Assembly: GCA_009838175.1 (NCBI GenBank)
Contig: VXSB01000040.1
Span: forward strand, 40,844-104,843
Direction of reading: 5' to 3'
Length of the DNA: 64,000 nucleotides
Origin: Chloroflexota bacterium
GTDB lineage: Bacteria > Chloroflexota > Dehalococcoidia > Lucifugimonadales > Lucifugimonadaceae
Positions within the stretch are counted from its first letter, which is position 1. Every line of letters starts with the position of its first letter. Shown one piece after another: positions 28,598-36,332 of this stretch. A program made the translations under genes and the position numbers. The notes under the pieces are model-generated. The model searched no databases, was not told the DNA's origin, and worked only from the letters and a program-made list of their open reading frames with translations.

Positions 28598-29842
28598 GTG
28601 CCACAAACTCTAGCCATCGACGGACTCAAGACCCGCCACTGGCCCATCAACTTGCGACAGAGCGGCAACAGCGACGCTCGGATTCTCATCTCCACGCGGA
28701 TCAGGAAGTCACCCTGGTGGCACCTCTCAAAAGCCGCCGGATGCTGGGCATACACAACCTATAACCACATCTACCACCCGCGCGCCTACATCAAACCTGA
28801 AGACGGCGGGTTACTGGCCGAATACGAATTCCTTACACAACACGTCAGCATGTGGGATGTCGCAGTTGAACGGCAGATCAGAGTCAAAGGGCCCGATGCC
28901 GCCGAATTCGTGAACCTCTTGATCACTCGCGACGTCCATAAGCTCCTCCCAAACATGCAGGCGCGGTATGTGATCCTCTGCAACCAATACGGCGGCATTA
29001 TCAACGATCCCGTCCTGCTCCGGGTCGCCGACGATGAGTTCTGGTTCAGCATCTCGGATTCCGACGTTCTACTCTGGGCACAAGGCGTCAACTCGTTCGC
29101 CAAATTCAACGTCGAAATCCATGAGATAGATGTTTCGCCCCTTCAAATTCAAGGTCCCAAATCGGTCCTGCTTATGGAAAAGATGTTCGGCTCATACGTC
29201 CGAGAAATCCCCTACTACGGCCTCGTCCACGACACGCTAAACGGTCACAAAGTCACAATTTCTAGAACCGGATTCTCTGCAGAGATCGGGTTCGAGATCT
29301 ATCTCCACGACGCCACGCTGCACGCCGACGATGTCTGGCCATACATCCTCGAACAAGGCAAGGAATTCAACCTCGGCGTAATCGCACCCAGCCACATCCG
29401 AAGACTTGAAGCCGGCATCCTCTCCTATGGCCAAGACATGGACATCGAGAACAATCCCTTTGAAGTCCGGCTAGGCTGGCAGGTCGACCTAACCAAAGAA
29501 TCTGACTTCATCGGCAAAGATGCCCTCACCAAGATCAAGCAGGACGGCGTCAAACAGCGTCTCGTCGGTCTCAAGCTCGGTGGGAAACCGATCACTTGGT
29601 ACAACGAGGACTTCTACCTAGTCAAAGACTCAGGCTCCAGGGATGATGTAGGTTACGTGACCAGCGCGTTCTGGTCCCCAAACGTTGGATCAAACATCGC
29701 CCTAGCTGTCATGCCGAAAACCCATTGGAAACGCGGCACGAACGTCAACGTTCAACTCCCAAATGACGGCATCGTGGACGCGTCCGTCGTACGTGTGCCC
29801 TTCTTCGATCCGACGAAAGAAGTGCCCAAAACAGCGCTCTGA
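28598..29842 (+). CDS. DmdA-like tetrahydrofolate-dependent demethylase (GcvT family)
   Basis: 414 aa, GTG start with 'GAGGTAAACAA' directly upstream. The protein has the GcvT fold, but resembles dimethylsulfoniopropionate demethylase DmdA more than glycine-cleavage T protein: 'STRIRKSPWW' near the N-terminus, 'YTTYNHIYHPRAY', 'HVSMWDVAVERQIRVKG', 'FWFSISDSDVLLWAQGV' and 'LQIQGPKSVLLMEKMFG' all have close counterparts in the SAR11 enzyme as I recall it. DmdA moves a methyl group from DMSP to tetrahydrofolate. Several DmdA-like side branches have other or unknown substrates, so DMSP activity is not certain. It lies between the DMGDH-like gene and hydroxypyruvate isomerase. Confidence 0.8.
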   Translation: MPQTLAIDGLKTRHWPINLRQSGNSDARILISTRIRKSPWWHLSKAAGCWAYTTYNHIYHPRAYIKPEDGGLLAEYEFLTQHVSMWDVAVERQIRVKGPDAAEFVNLLITRDVHKLLPNMQARYVILCNQYGGIINDPVLLRVADDEFWFSISDSDVLLWAQGVNSFAKFNVEIHEIDVSPLQIQGPKSVLLMEKMFGSYVREIPYYGLVHDTLNGHKVTISRTGFSAEIGFEIYLHDATLHADDVWPYILEQGKEFNLGVIAPSHIRRLEAGILSYGQDMDIENNPFEVRLGWQVDLTKESDFIGKDALTKIKQDGVKQRLVGLKLGGKPITWYNEDFYLVKDSGSRDDVGYVTSAFWSPNVGSNIALAVMPKTHWKRGTNVNVQLPNDGIVDASVVRVPFFDPTKEVPKTAL

Positions 29843-29928
29843 AAATCTTTTCGTCCTTCTGGACAACCACTCAGTTATAACCTTGATCTGAGATCCATAA
29901 GTGCTCATATCTGAACGGAGAAGAACCA

Positions 29929-30708
29929 TTGACCTTGAAAATCGCCGCAAATCTCACCATGATGTTCAACGAGCACGAATTCATGGACCGATTCTCGGCC
30001 GCTGCGCGTTGCGGCTTTAAGGGCGTGGAATACCTCTTCCCCTACGACTACCCAGCCGAAGCTATACGCGAACAACTGGATGCAAACGGGTTAAAGCAAG
30101 TCCTCTTCGATTTCCCTGCCGGAGACTGGGCAGCCGGCGACCGCGGCATTGCAGTACAGCCCAACCGCGTAGGGGGATTCCAAGACGGCGTCGGCTTGGC
30201 GGTCGAATATGCTGAAACCCTCGGCTGCGAACGTTTGACCTGCCTGGCCGGAATTCCCGACGATGGCACCGATTCGGAAGTCGCCGAGCAAACCATGATC
30301 CGCAACCTGCAATTTGCAGCAGATGCCGCCGCTCGTATTGGCGCCACCGTTCTCGTCGAACCCCTCAACACCCGAGACGTTCCCGGAACTCACGTCTCGA
30401 AATCAGCGCACGGCGCGCAACTCGTTCAAGCCGCCGATCGCAAAAACGTACGCCTCCAATTCGACGTCTACCACACTCAAATCATGGAAGGCGATATCGC
30501 AACCAAATTCTCCAAGCTTTTGCCGATCATCGGACACGTCCAAATCGCTGACAACCCAGGTCGGCATGAACCCGGTTCGGGAGAAATCAACTACCCGTTC
30601 GTTTTGGATCACATCGAAAACAGCGGTTACGACGGTTGGATCGGTGCCGAATACATGCCCGCTGGCGACACCGAAAGCGGCTTGGGCTGGTTCAAGCAGT
30701 ACTTATAG
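29929..30708 (+). CDS. hyi: Hydroxypyruvate isomerase family protein
   Basis: Interconverts hydroxypyruvate and tartronate semialdehyde, or acts on a related 2-oxo sugar acid; 259 aa, TIM barrel. TTG start at 29929 follows 'GGAGAAGAACCA'. Family motifs are 'AANLTMMFNEHEFMDRF', 'LVEPLNTRDVPGTHV', 'LQFDVYHTQIMEGDI', 'GHVQIADNPGRHEPGSGEIN' and 'YDGWIGAEYMP'; the Glu, Asp and His of the metal site are present. It is the last gene of the pncB-DMGDH-DmdA-like group (86 bp gap), which may link one-carbon and glyoxylate metabolism (inference). Confidence 0.9.
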   Translation: MTLKIAANLTMMFNEHEFMDRFSAAARCGFKGVEYLFPYDYPAEAIREQLDANGLKQVLFDFPAGDWAAGDRGIAVQPNRVGGFQDGVGLAVEYAETLGCERLTCLAGIPDDGTDSEVAEQTMIRNLQFAADAAARIGATVLVEPLNTRDVPGTHVSKSAHGAQLVQAADRKNVRLQFDVYHTQIMEGDIATKFSKLLPIIGHVQIADNPGRHEPGSGEINYPFVLDHIENSGYDGWIGAEYMPAGDTESGLGWFKQYL

Positions 30709-30768
30709 GAACGGACTAGACCCCGTAAACCTTAGCGCTGATCTGTTTCCTGCGCGTAGTTGAACAGA

Positions 30769-32688
30769 TCAAGCCGTCGCCGCGAGGTCTTGGTCGGCAG
30801 ATCCGCCGCGCACTCTGGCTGCCACATCCGGGAAGTACGTATCCAGAACGTGATCGACTATGCCCTCAGCGTCTAGCTGCAACTGCCGACGCTGATCCGC
30901 AGCAGTCCCGTGCTCGATAAACGCATCCGGCATACCGACCCGGTGAACCATGACGTCATCCAACCCAGCATCCTTCAAGGTCTCCAATACCGCAGAACCG
31001 AATCCACCTGCCAGCACGTTCTCTTCAACCGTCACGATCTGTCGAGTTTTACGCGCCGTTTCAAATATCAACTCAGTGTCGAGCGGCTTGGCATAAACCG
31101 GATCTACTACTCCGCACGAGATCCCGTACTCCGCAAGTACCTCCGCCGCCTCAACTGCCGCACTGCAAGACTTGCCAAGCGCAAATATCGATACGTCCTC
31201 ACCATCCATCAACACCGAACCTTTGCCGATCTGAACTTCGTGTAACTCCTCGTCAAGAGGAACTCCCACCGCGGTCCCACGCGCAATGCGAATCGCAAAC
31301 GGTCCGTCGTACTTGTAGGCCGTGTAAACCAGATGCTGCAATTGGTTCTCGTCACGCGGTGCCGCTACGATTGCATTCGGCAGGCACCTCAGATACGTGA
31401 TATCGAACGCTCCGTGGTGCGTCTTCCCATCCTCGCCAACGATCCCAGCTCGATCCGCAATCAACTTGACCGGCAGATTCTGCAAGCAGATGTCGTGAAG
31501 TATCTGATCGAATGCCCTCTGCATGAACGTTGAATATATCGATACGAACGGCTTCAGATCCTTCGACGCCATCCCCGCCGCCATGCTCACCGCGTGCTGC
31601 TCGGCAATCCCGACATCGAATACTCGGTCCGGAAACTCGTGCATCACATCCACCAAACCCGTGCCCTCAAGCATCGCCGCGCTTATCCCCACGACCGATT
31701 CGTCTTCACGCATTATCTTTGCCAAGGTTTCCGAGAACACCTTCGAATACGTTGGCGCTCCCGACGAATCACCGAGCGGTGAACTCGGCTGGTGGAACTT
31801 GACCGGGTCATCTTCCGCCGGTTCGAACCCATGACCCTTGTGCGTCACAATGTGAATCAACGGCACAGATCCGGTTGAGGTCTTCGCCTGCCTTAGCGTC
31901 TCTTCCAACTGCTTGAAATCATGGCCATCGATCGGTCCCAGATACTGGAAACCCATCTCCGTCCATAACATCGTCGGAACGATCAATCCTGCCAACCCGG
32001 TATTGAATCGCTTGACGATCCGATACATCAACTCGCCAGTCGGGACTCGTTGGGAGATCGACTTCATCCGCTCAATCATCGACTGAAATTCGGGATGCGT
32101 TATCAACCGCTTCCGCCAGTTCGTCAGGAAGCCGATGTTCTCCGAGATCGACATCCCGTTGTCATTTAGGACAACGATCATGCGCTCTGGATTCAGATGA
32201 ACAATATTGTTGAGCGCTTCGAAACTAGAGCCAGAAGTCATTGCACCATCACCAACCACCGCAATCGTCCATGAATCGTCCTTCTGATTAACCGCACTCT
32301 GCGCGATACCAAGGGCTATCGACAGCCCGGTACCCGCATGACCAGCCGCCAAGGTGTCATGCTCGCTCTCTTTCGGCTCACCGAATCCTGACAACCCACC
32401 TTCCAATCGAATGTCCTGAAACTCATCCCGACGCCCCGTAACCAGCTTGTGCGTGTACATCTGGTTGGTTGTGTCCCACACCATGCTGTCTTGCGGGCTC
32501 TCAAACACCCTGTGCAGCGCCAACGTCAGCTCAACCACACCTAGATTGGAAGCAAGATGGCCGCCGCGCTCGGTGATGACCGAGATGATGGTGTCTCGAG
32601 CCTCCTGTGCGACCTGCTCTAGCTCCTCATAGCCCAAATCTTTCAGATCACTTGGAGCATCTATACGGTCCAATATACGGTCAGTCAT
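30769..32688 (-). CDS. dxs: 1-deoxy-D-xylulose-5-phosphate synthase
   Basis: First enzyme of the MEP isoprenoid pathway: condenses pyruvate with glyceraldehyde 3-phosphate using thiamine diphosphate. 639 aa, normal length. 'HLASNLGVVELTLALHRVF' and 'GHAGTGLSIALG' mark the N-terminal domain; 'VVGDGAMTSGSSFEALNN' is the thiamine diphosphate motif; 'DVGIAEQHAVSMAAGMA' holds the catalytic Glu of the transketolase-like pyrimidine domain, and 'HRVGMPDAFIEHGT' is in the C-terminal domain. An extended -10 (TGG-TATATT) lies about 85 bp upstream. The gene is divergent from the SulP transporter. Confidence 0.95.
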   Translation of the reverse strand: MTDRILDRIDAPSDLKDLGYEELEQVAQEARDTIISVITERGGHLASNLGVVELTLALHRVFESPQDSMVWDTTNQMYTHKLVTGRRDEFQDIRLEGGLSGFGEPKESEHDTLAAGHAGTGLSIALGIAQSAVNQKDDSWTIAVVGDGAMTSGSSFEALNNIVHLNPERMIVVLNDNGMSISENIGFLTNWRKRLITHPEFQSMIERMKSISQRVPTGELMYRIVKRFNTGLAGLIVPTMLWTEMGFQYLGPIDGHDFKQLEETLRQAKTSTGSVPLIHIVTHKGHGFEPAEDDPVKFHQPSSPLGDSSGAPTYSKVFSETLAKIMREDESVVGISAAMLEGTGLVDVMHEFPDRVFDVGIAEQHAVSMAAGMASKDLKPFVSIYSTFMQRAFDQILHDICLQNLPVKLIADRAGIVGEDGKTHHGAFDITYLRCLPNAIVAAPRDENQLQHLVYTAYKYDGPFAIRIARGTAVGVPLDEELHEVQIGKGSVLMDGEDVSIFALGKSCSAAVEAAEVLAEYGISCGVVDPVYAKPLDTELIFETARKTRQIVTVEENVLAGGFGSAVLETLKDAGLDDVMVHRVGMPDAFIEHGTAADQRRQLQLDAEGIVDHVLDTYFPDVAARVRGGSADQDLAATA

Positions 32689-32772
32689 TAATTTCGACCT
32701 CCCACATGGGGCGCAGCGTCGTTTCTACCCTTCTCTGCTTCACTTCACGATCCTCATTTTCGCATGTACTGA

Positions 32773-32781
32773 AATATACCA
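32773..32781 (-). promoter_or_regulatory. Extended -10 element upstream of dxs
   Basis: On the minus strand the sequence reads TGG-TATATT, an extended -10 form, 85-93 bp before the dxs start. No good -35 hexamer is found at 16-18 bp, as expected for an extended -10 promoter. The rest of the 276-bp region between dxs and the SulP gene shows nothing else I can support. Confidence 0.4.
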
Positions 32782-32964
32782 CAGCCTAGGTTTCTGATAC
32801 ATCGGCTCACTTGCCACTGACGCGGCATTCTGAGCACCGCTAAAACCCAAAATGCTTACGCTTTTCCAAGAAATTGTGGTGACTCCAGTTACTCACTGTT
32901 AACTAATACCGCGTAACATGGCTTCATCCATTAACGGCAAGCAACCAAGTAACCGGTACTGAAG

Positions 32965-34629
32965 TTGCAAAACATCATCCAAAGATTCAGTTTCGATTAC
33001 GATCTTGAAACGCTAAAAGGCGATATCTTCGGCGGACTCACCGCAACCGTCGTTGGACTCCCCGTCGCCCTCGCATTTGGCGTCGCATCAGGTCTCGGCG
33101 CCATCGCCGGTATCTACGGCGCTATCGCTGTCGGATTCTTCGCCGCTGTATTCGGGGGTACCAAATCTCAGATTTCCGGACCTACCGGTCCCATGGCCGT
33201 CGCTATGGCCGCCGTCGTAACCCTCGCCGGACCTGACAACCTCGGCGAAGCATTCGGCATTGTCGTTCTCGCAGGCATCATACAGATCCTCCTCGGCGTC
33301 CTGAAAATCGGACGATTCGTCGCATACACGCCATACTCCGTCATCTCCGGATTCATGTCCGGCATAGGCGTAATAATCATCATCCTCCAAATCCTCCCCT
33401 TCATCGGTGCAGAAGGCGTTTCCGGCGGACCCGTCGGCGCCATCCGCGCCATACCGGATGCAATACAGGACATCAATTTCGGCGCCTTAGCCATTGCCGC
33501 TGCCACTCTCGCAGTAGGCATACTATGGCCAGAAAAACTGCATCGATATTTCCCTTCTACTCTAGCTGCGCTAGGCATCGGCACTCTACTCGGCGTTCTA
33601 TGGCTCACCAGCGCTCCCGTCATTGGCCAAGTACCCTCCGGACTGCCAAGCCTTCACATCCCGCAAATCTCCGGCGACTTCCTCGTAAAAGCCGTACAAC
33701 CCGCCCTCATCATCGCCTTACTCGGTTCCATCGACAGCCTCTTAACTTCGCTCATCGCCGACTCGATGACACGTACACGGCACAACGCCAACAGGGAACT
33801 CGTCGGACAAGGCATCGGTAACACCATCGCTGGATTCATCGGCGGACTGCCAGGCGCAGGCGCAACCCTTGGAACCGTCGTCAACCTACGTGCCGGTGGT
33901 TCCACCCCAGTCTCGGGCGCAATTCGAGCCGGCATCCTCCTCACTCTGGTCCTCGGACTCGGACAATACGTCCAGAACATCCCTCTCGCTGCCCTGGCAG
34001 GCATTCTCCTAAAGGTGGGTTGGGACATCATCGACTGGCGATTCATCACGCGCATCCATCGCGTACAAGTCGAACACCTCATCGTCATGGTCATCACCAT
34101 GTTTTTGACGGTGTTCCTCGACCTCGTAACCGCCGTCGCCATAGGACTCATCGCCGCCGGAATGGCAACCGCAAAGCAACTCGAAAGACTCGAACTCGAC
34201 AGCGTAGTCTCAGTACCTATACTCGACCAGGTATTCTTCACCGGATACAAGGCCGCCCAATCGATTGATATGTTCTCGGCACGAGTCGGAGTCATCGCCC
34301 TGAGGGGAAGCTTCACGGTCTCATCGTCCAGCCGACTTATCACCACTATCAGCGAAGACATCCGTGAACACGAAGTCGTGATCCTAGACTTTACGGATAC
34401 CGTCTTCATCGACGACAGCGCCGCACTGGTCGTCGAGCAAATGATCGACGTCGCCATCACGGAAAACACCGAATGCATACTTGCGGGACTCGGCGGAGTC
34501 CCCGAAACCGCTCTGCGCGCACTCAACGCTATCGACAAAGTCCCGGAAGAACACATCGTCGACAACTTGGAAAGCGCGAAAATAGTAGCACTCGAAATGC
34601 TCGGCCTCGAAACCGAACGCGAATCCTAA
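32965..34629 (+). CDS. SulP family anion transporter with STAS domain
   Basis: Inner-membrane anion transporter (sulfate, bicarbonate or dicarboxylate in relatives), 554 aa. The start is TTG 32965; no better start is near. The membrane part opens with 'GDIFGGLTATVVGLPVALAFG' and has the SulP motif 'GGTKSQISGPTGPMAVAMAAVV'; 'ALLGSIDSLLTSLIADSMT' and 'QGIGNTIAGFIGGLPGAGAT' follow. The C-terminal 110 residues form a cytoplasmic STAS domain with 'VVILDFTDTVFIDDSAALVVE'. Substrate is not evident. The gene is monocistronic, followed by the promoter of the peroxiredoxin-like selenoprotein gene. Confidence 0.91.
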   Translation: MQNIIQRFSFDYDLETLKGDIFGGLTATVVGLPVALAFGVASGLGAIAGIYGAIAVGFFAAVFGGTKSQISGPTGPMAVAMAAVVTLAGPDNLGEAFGIVVLAGIIQILLGVLKIGRFVAYTPYSVISGFMSGIGVIIIILQILPFIGAEGVSGGPVGAIRAIPDAIQDINFGALAIAAATLAVGILWPEKLHRYFPSTLAALGIGTLLGVLWLTSAPVIGQVPSGLPSLHIPQISGDFLVKAVQPALIIALLGSIDSLLTSLIADSMTRTRHNANRELVGQGIGNTIAGFIGGLPGAGATLGTVVNLRAGGSTPVSGAIRAGILLTLVLGLGQYVQNIPLAALAGILLKVGWDIIDWRFITRIHRVQVEHLIVMVITMFLTVFLDLVTAVAIGLIAAGMATAKQLERLELDSVVSVPILDQVFFTGYKAAQSIDMFSARVGVIALRGSFTVSSSSRLITTISEDIREHEVVILDFTDTVFIDDSAALVVEQMIDVAITENTECILAGLGGVPETALRALNAIDKVPEEHIVDNLESAKIVALEMLGLETERES

Positions 34630-34665
34630 GCCAGCCGCACCACGGAAGCAACCCAAACGTCGCAC

Positions 34666-34671
34666 TATAAT
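34666..34671 (+). promoter_or_regulatory. -10 element (TATAAT) of the selenoprotein gene
   Basis: A perfect TATAAT lies 47 bp before ATG 34718, in the short gap after the SulP gene. The distance to the start codon matches other genes of this window with clear -10 boxes. No convincing -35 is seen. Confidence 0.45.
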
Positions 34672-34717
34672 CCCTAGCACCCGCTATACCAACCCCGACT
34701 AACCGCGTAGATAGCTA

Positions 34718-35200
34718 ATGTCCGCAAAACTCCAACAGGGCGACCGCCTGCCGCAACTCAAATTCAAACTCGTCGACGGTGATGAACTCAACCTACCTCG
34801 CGGCATGTCATCCCGATACCTCGCCCTTCTTTTCTTCCGCGGCACCTGGTGAAGCTACTGCCGAAGGCAGCTAGTTAGCTACCAAGAGCGCCTTGACGAA
34901 CTCGAAGCCCTCGGTGCTGACATCATCGCCGCAACCGTCGGAACTCAAGATGAAGTCAAAGCCATGCGCGACGAACTTGGACTCACTTTCCCCGTCGCAT
35001 ACGGCCTCACCGAATCCGAGTTCGAACCACTCGGCGGATGGTGGACAACCGATCACCACGGCCGCTACATGCAACCAGTCGAACTCTTGATCTCACGCGG
35101 CGGCGTGGTCTTCGGCTCCATGTACGCCTCCGGCCCAGTCGGGCGAATGTCCGTCGACGAAGTCCTCGTCGCAATTAGGGGTCGGGAACAACGCAGTTAA
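34718..35200 (+). CDS. Peroxiredoxin-like (AhpC/TSA) selenoprotein with UxxC motif; in-frame TGA read as Sec45
   Basis: Thiol-redox protein of the AhpC/TSA peroxiredoxin-like group, 160 aa if the in-frame TGA at 34850-34852 is read as selenocysteine. Reading from ATG 34718: 'MSAKLQQGDRLPQLKF...', then 'LLFFRGTW-U-SYCRRQL', then 'LGADIIAATVGTQDEVKAM' and 'LGLTFPVAYGL', to the stop at 35200. Relatives have 'GxWCPYCRxQL' here, so the TGA falls exactly on the first catalytic Cys and gives U45-S-Y-C48. The frame is clean on both sides, and the codons after the TGA match the family for more than 110 residues. A hairpin with a GAA loop begins straight after the TGA (separate entry). The ORF track sees only the part from 34964. 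A nonsense mutation is the alternative, but the position makes that unlikely. No selA, selB, selC or selD is in the window. Confidence 0.85.
34853..34876 (+). promoter_or_regulatory. Candidate bacterial SECIS hairpin directly after the Sec codon
   Basis: Bases 34853-34862 (AGCTACTGCC) pair with 34866-34876 (GGCAGCTAGTT), leaving a GAA triloop at 34863-34865, one bulged C at 34871 and one G-U pair: ten base pairs in all. A G at the first loop position and a small bulge are features of bacterial SECIS elements. The loop is somewhat nearer the UGA than in E. coli fdhF. An alternative fold pairs AGCTA with TAGCT at 34876-34880. Confidence 0.65.
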
Positions 35201-35287
35201 CATCTCGGTTTGGCTACCCAATCATTGGGTTCGGCTCAAACCATCGCTCCTTCTCACGAAACTCGCACTGGTCGTGAAAATACCACT

Positions 35288-35314
35288 AAAATAGTTTGCA
35301 ATACAAACTATTTT
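35288..35314. promoter_or_regulatory. Perfect inverted-repeat operator
   Basis: AAAATAGTTTG and CAAACTATTTT form a perfect palindrome with 11-bp arms around a 5-base centre (CAATA). It covers the -35 and most of the spacer of the promoter below, 85 bp before the membrane-protein gene whose partner encodes a winged-helix regulator. It is the likely binding site for that regulator, acting as a repressor (inference from position). Confidence 0.75.
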
Positions 35315-35324
35315 GCGCTACAAT
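35296..35324 (+). promoter_or_regulatory. Promoter of the membrane protein / regulator pair
   Basis: TTGCAA (35296-35301) and TACAAT (35319-35324) are separated by exactly 17 bp. They read toward the ATG at 35399, which has AGGA upstream ('GAAAGGACTCCA'). The palindromic operator overlaps the -35 hexamer and the spacer. Confidence 0.65.
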
Positions 35325-35398
35325 CAATTCAAATCCTGTGTGACACCTTGACGGCCCACAAGTGTCGAGGCCGCTAAACACTCTACGAAAGGACTCCA

Positions 35399-36019
35399 AT
35401 GCAATCTACAAATGACTCCTCTCCAGAAAACAGTTGGAACACCATCCATGACACCATGGACCAGTCGCGTAGCTCCATGTACCTTGCAGGAATGGACACC
35501 ATCCTGCTCATGTGGGGCGGACTCATGGCCCTTAGCTATCTCGGCCAATTCGCGATCATGTCGCTCGCTAGTGACTTTGTTGATCGCAGTCCATGGGTCT
35601 TCGCTCCATTTTGGTTGGTTGTCGTCGCGATAGGCATGGTAGCCAGCAGTATCATCGGACACCGCGCGAGCAAGAGTCGATCCGATGGGGACGCGGCTCG
35701 GAATGCAGGACTTCGCGTGTTCGCATTTTGGATCGTCGTAGTCGCCGCAGCCTTTCTGATTCCCGGCGCGGCTGGGCTTTGGAACGACGACACAGCCTCC
35801 AGCATCCCGGGCGTTGCCATCGGTATCATCGCCCTCGGATACACGCTATTCGGAATCATGCACCGCCCCGCGCTTGCAGTTGTCGGTATAGGAATCGCAG
35901 CCGCGTACTTCATTCCCGACTACCTTCTAGACGATATCGCGGCAGCAGCAACTGCGGTATTAATGTTGGCGGTGGTTTTCGCCGGCGCGTTCTGGCTTCG
36001 GAAGAGCGGCGTCGCATGA
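35399..36019 (+). CDS. Membrane protein partnered with a winged-helix regulator
   Basis: 206 aa, six predicted membrane helices after a 30-residue polar N-terminus ('NTIHDTMDQSRSSMYLAG'). Helices include 'TILLMWGGLMALSYLGQF', 'FWLVVVAIGMVASSIIG' and 'FAFWIVVVAAAFLIPGAAG'. No enzymatic motif is visible and I do not recognise a named family. Its stop codon overlaps the ATG of the regulator gene (ATGA), so the two are made together. The upstream palindromic operator suggests autoregulation of the pair. Confidence 0.8.
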   Translation: MQSTNDSSPENSWNTIHDTMDQSRSSMYLAGMDTILLMWGGLMALSYLGQFAIMSLASDFVDRSPWVFAPFWLVVVAIGMVASSIIGHRASKSRSDGDAARNAGLRVFAFWIVVVAAAFLIPGAAGLWNDDTASSIPGVAIGIIALGYTLFGIMHRPALAVVGIGIAAAYFIPDYLLDDIAAAATAVLMLAVVFAGAFWLRKSGVA

Positions 36020-36330
36020 CCCAAGAGCCTCTCGTTCTCGACGAGATCATCCATCAGCCGGTGAGGTTGAGGATCATGACGATGCTCGTCTCTATCCCCG
36101 AATCCGACCGCGTGACGTACGGATTCGTGCAAAAGTCCTTGGATCTAACCGGCGGGAATCTGACGACCCATATACGGAAACTTGAAAACGCCGACTATCT
36201 AAACGTCACCAAAGAGTTCCACAACCAGAAACCTAGGACGTGGATTCAAGCGACCGTGGCAGGACGTCAAGCCTTCGCCAAATACTTCACCAACCTTCAA
36301 AAGGTCCTCAGTTGGCATCCCGAGTCTTGA
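36016..36330 (+). CDS. Winged-helix transcriptional regulator (HTH_27 / ArsR-MarR-like)
   Basis: 104 aa DNA-binding protein. ATG 36016 overlaps the stop of the membrane-protein gene; the longer track frame from 35593 is a shadow upstream of this point. 'LDEIIHQPVRLRIMTMLVSI' is the first helix pair, 'YGFVQKSLDLTGGNLTTHIRKLENADYLNV' the helix-turn-helix, and 'KPRTWIQATVAGRQAFAKY' the wing and following helix, typical of small regulators with a winged-helix DNA-binding domain. It has no ligand-binding domain or Cys cluster. The perfect palindrome at 35288-35314 is its most likely operator. Confidence 0.87.
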   Translation: MTQEPLVLDEIIHQPVRLRIMTMLVSIPESDRVTYGFVQKSLDLTGGNLTTHIRKLENADYLNVTKEFHNQKPRTWIQATVAGRQAFAKYFTNLQKVLSWHPES

Positions 36331-36332
36331 TG

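Noticed and set aside
34964-35200. Short 78-aa ORF listed in the track as if it began at 34964
   Set aside because: The frame upstream of it, through the TGA at 34850 to ATG 34718, matches the same peroxiredoxin-like family. The short ORF is only the 3' part of the selenoprotein gene.
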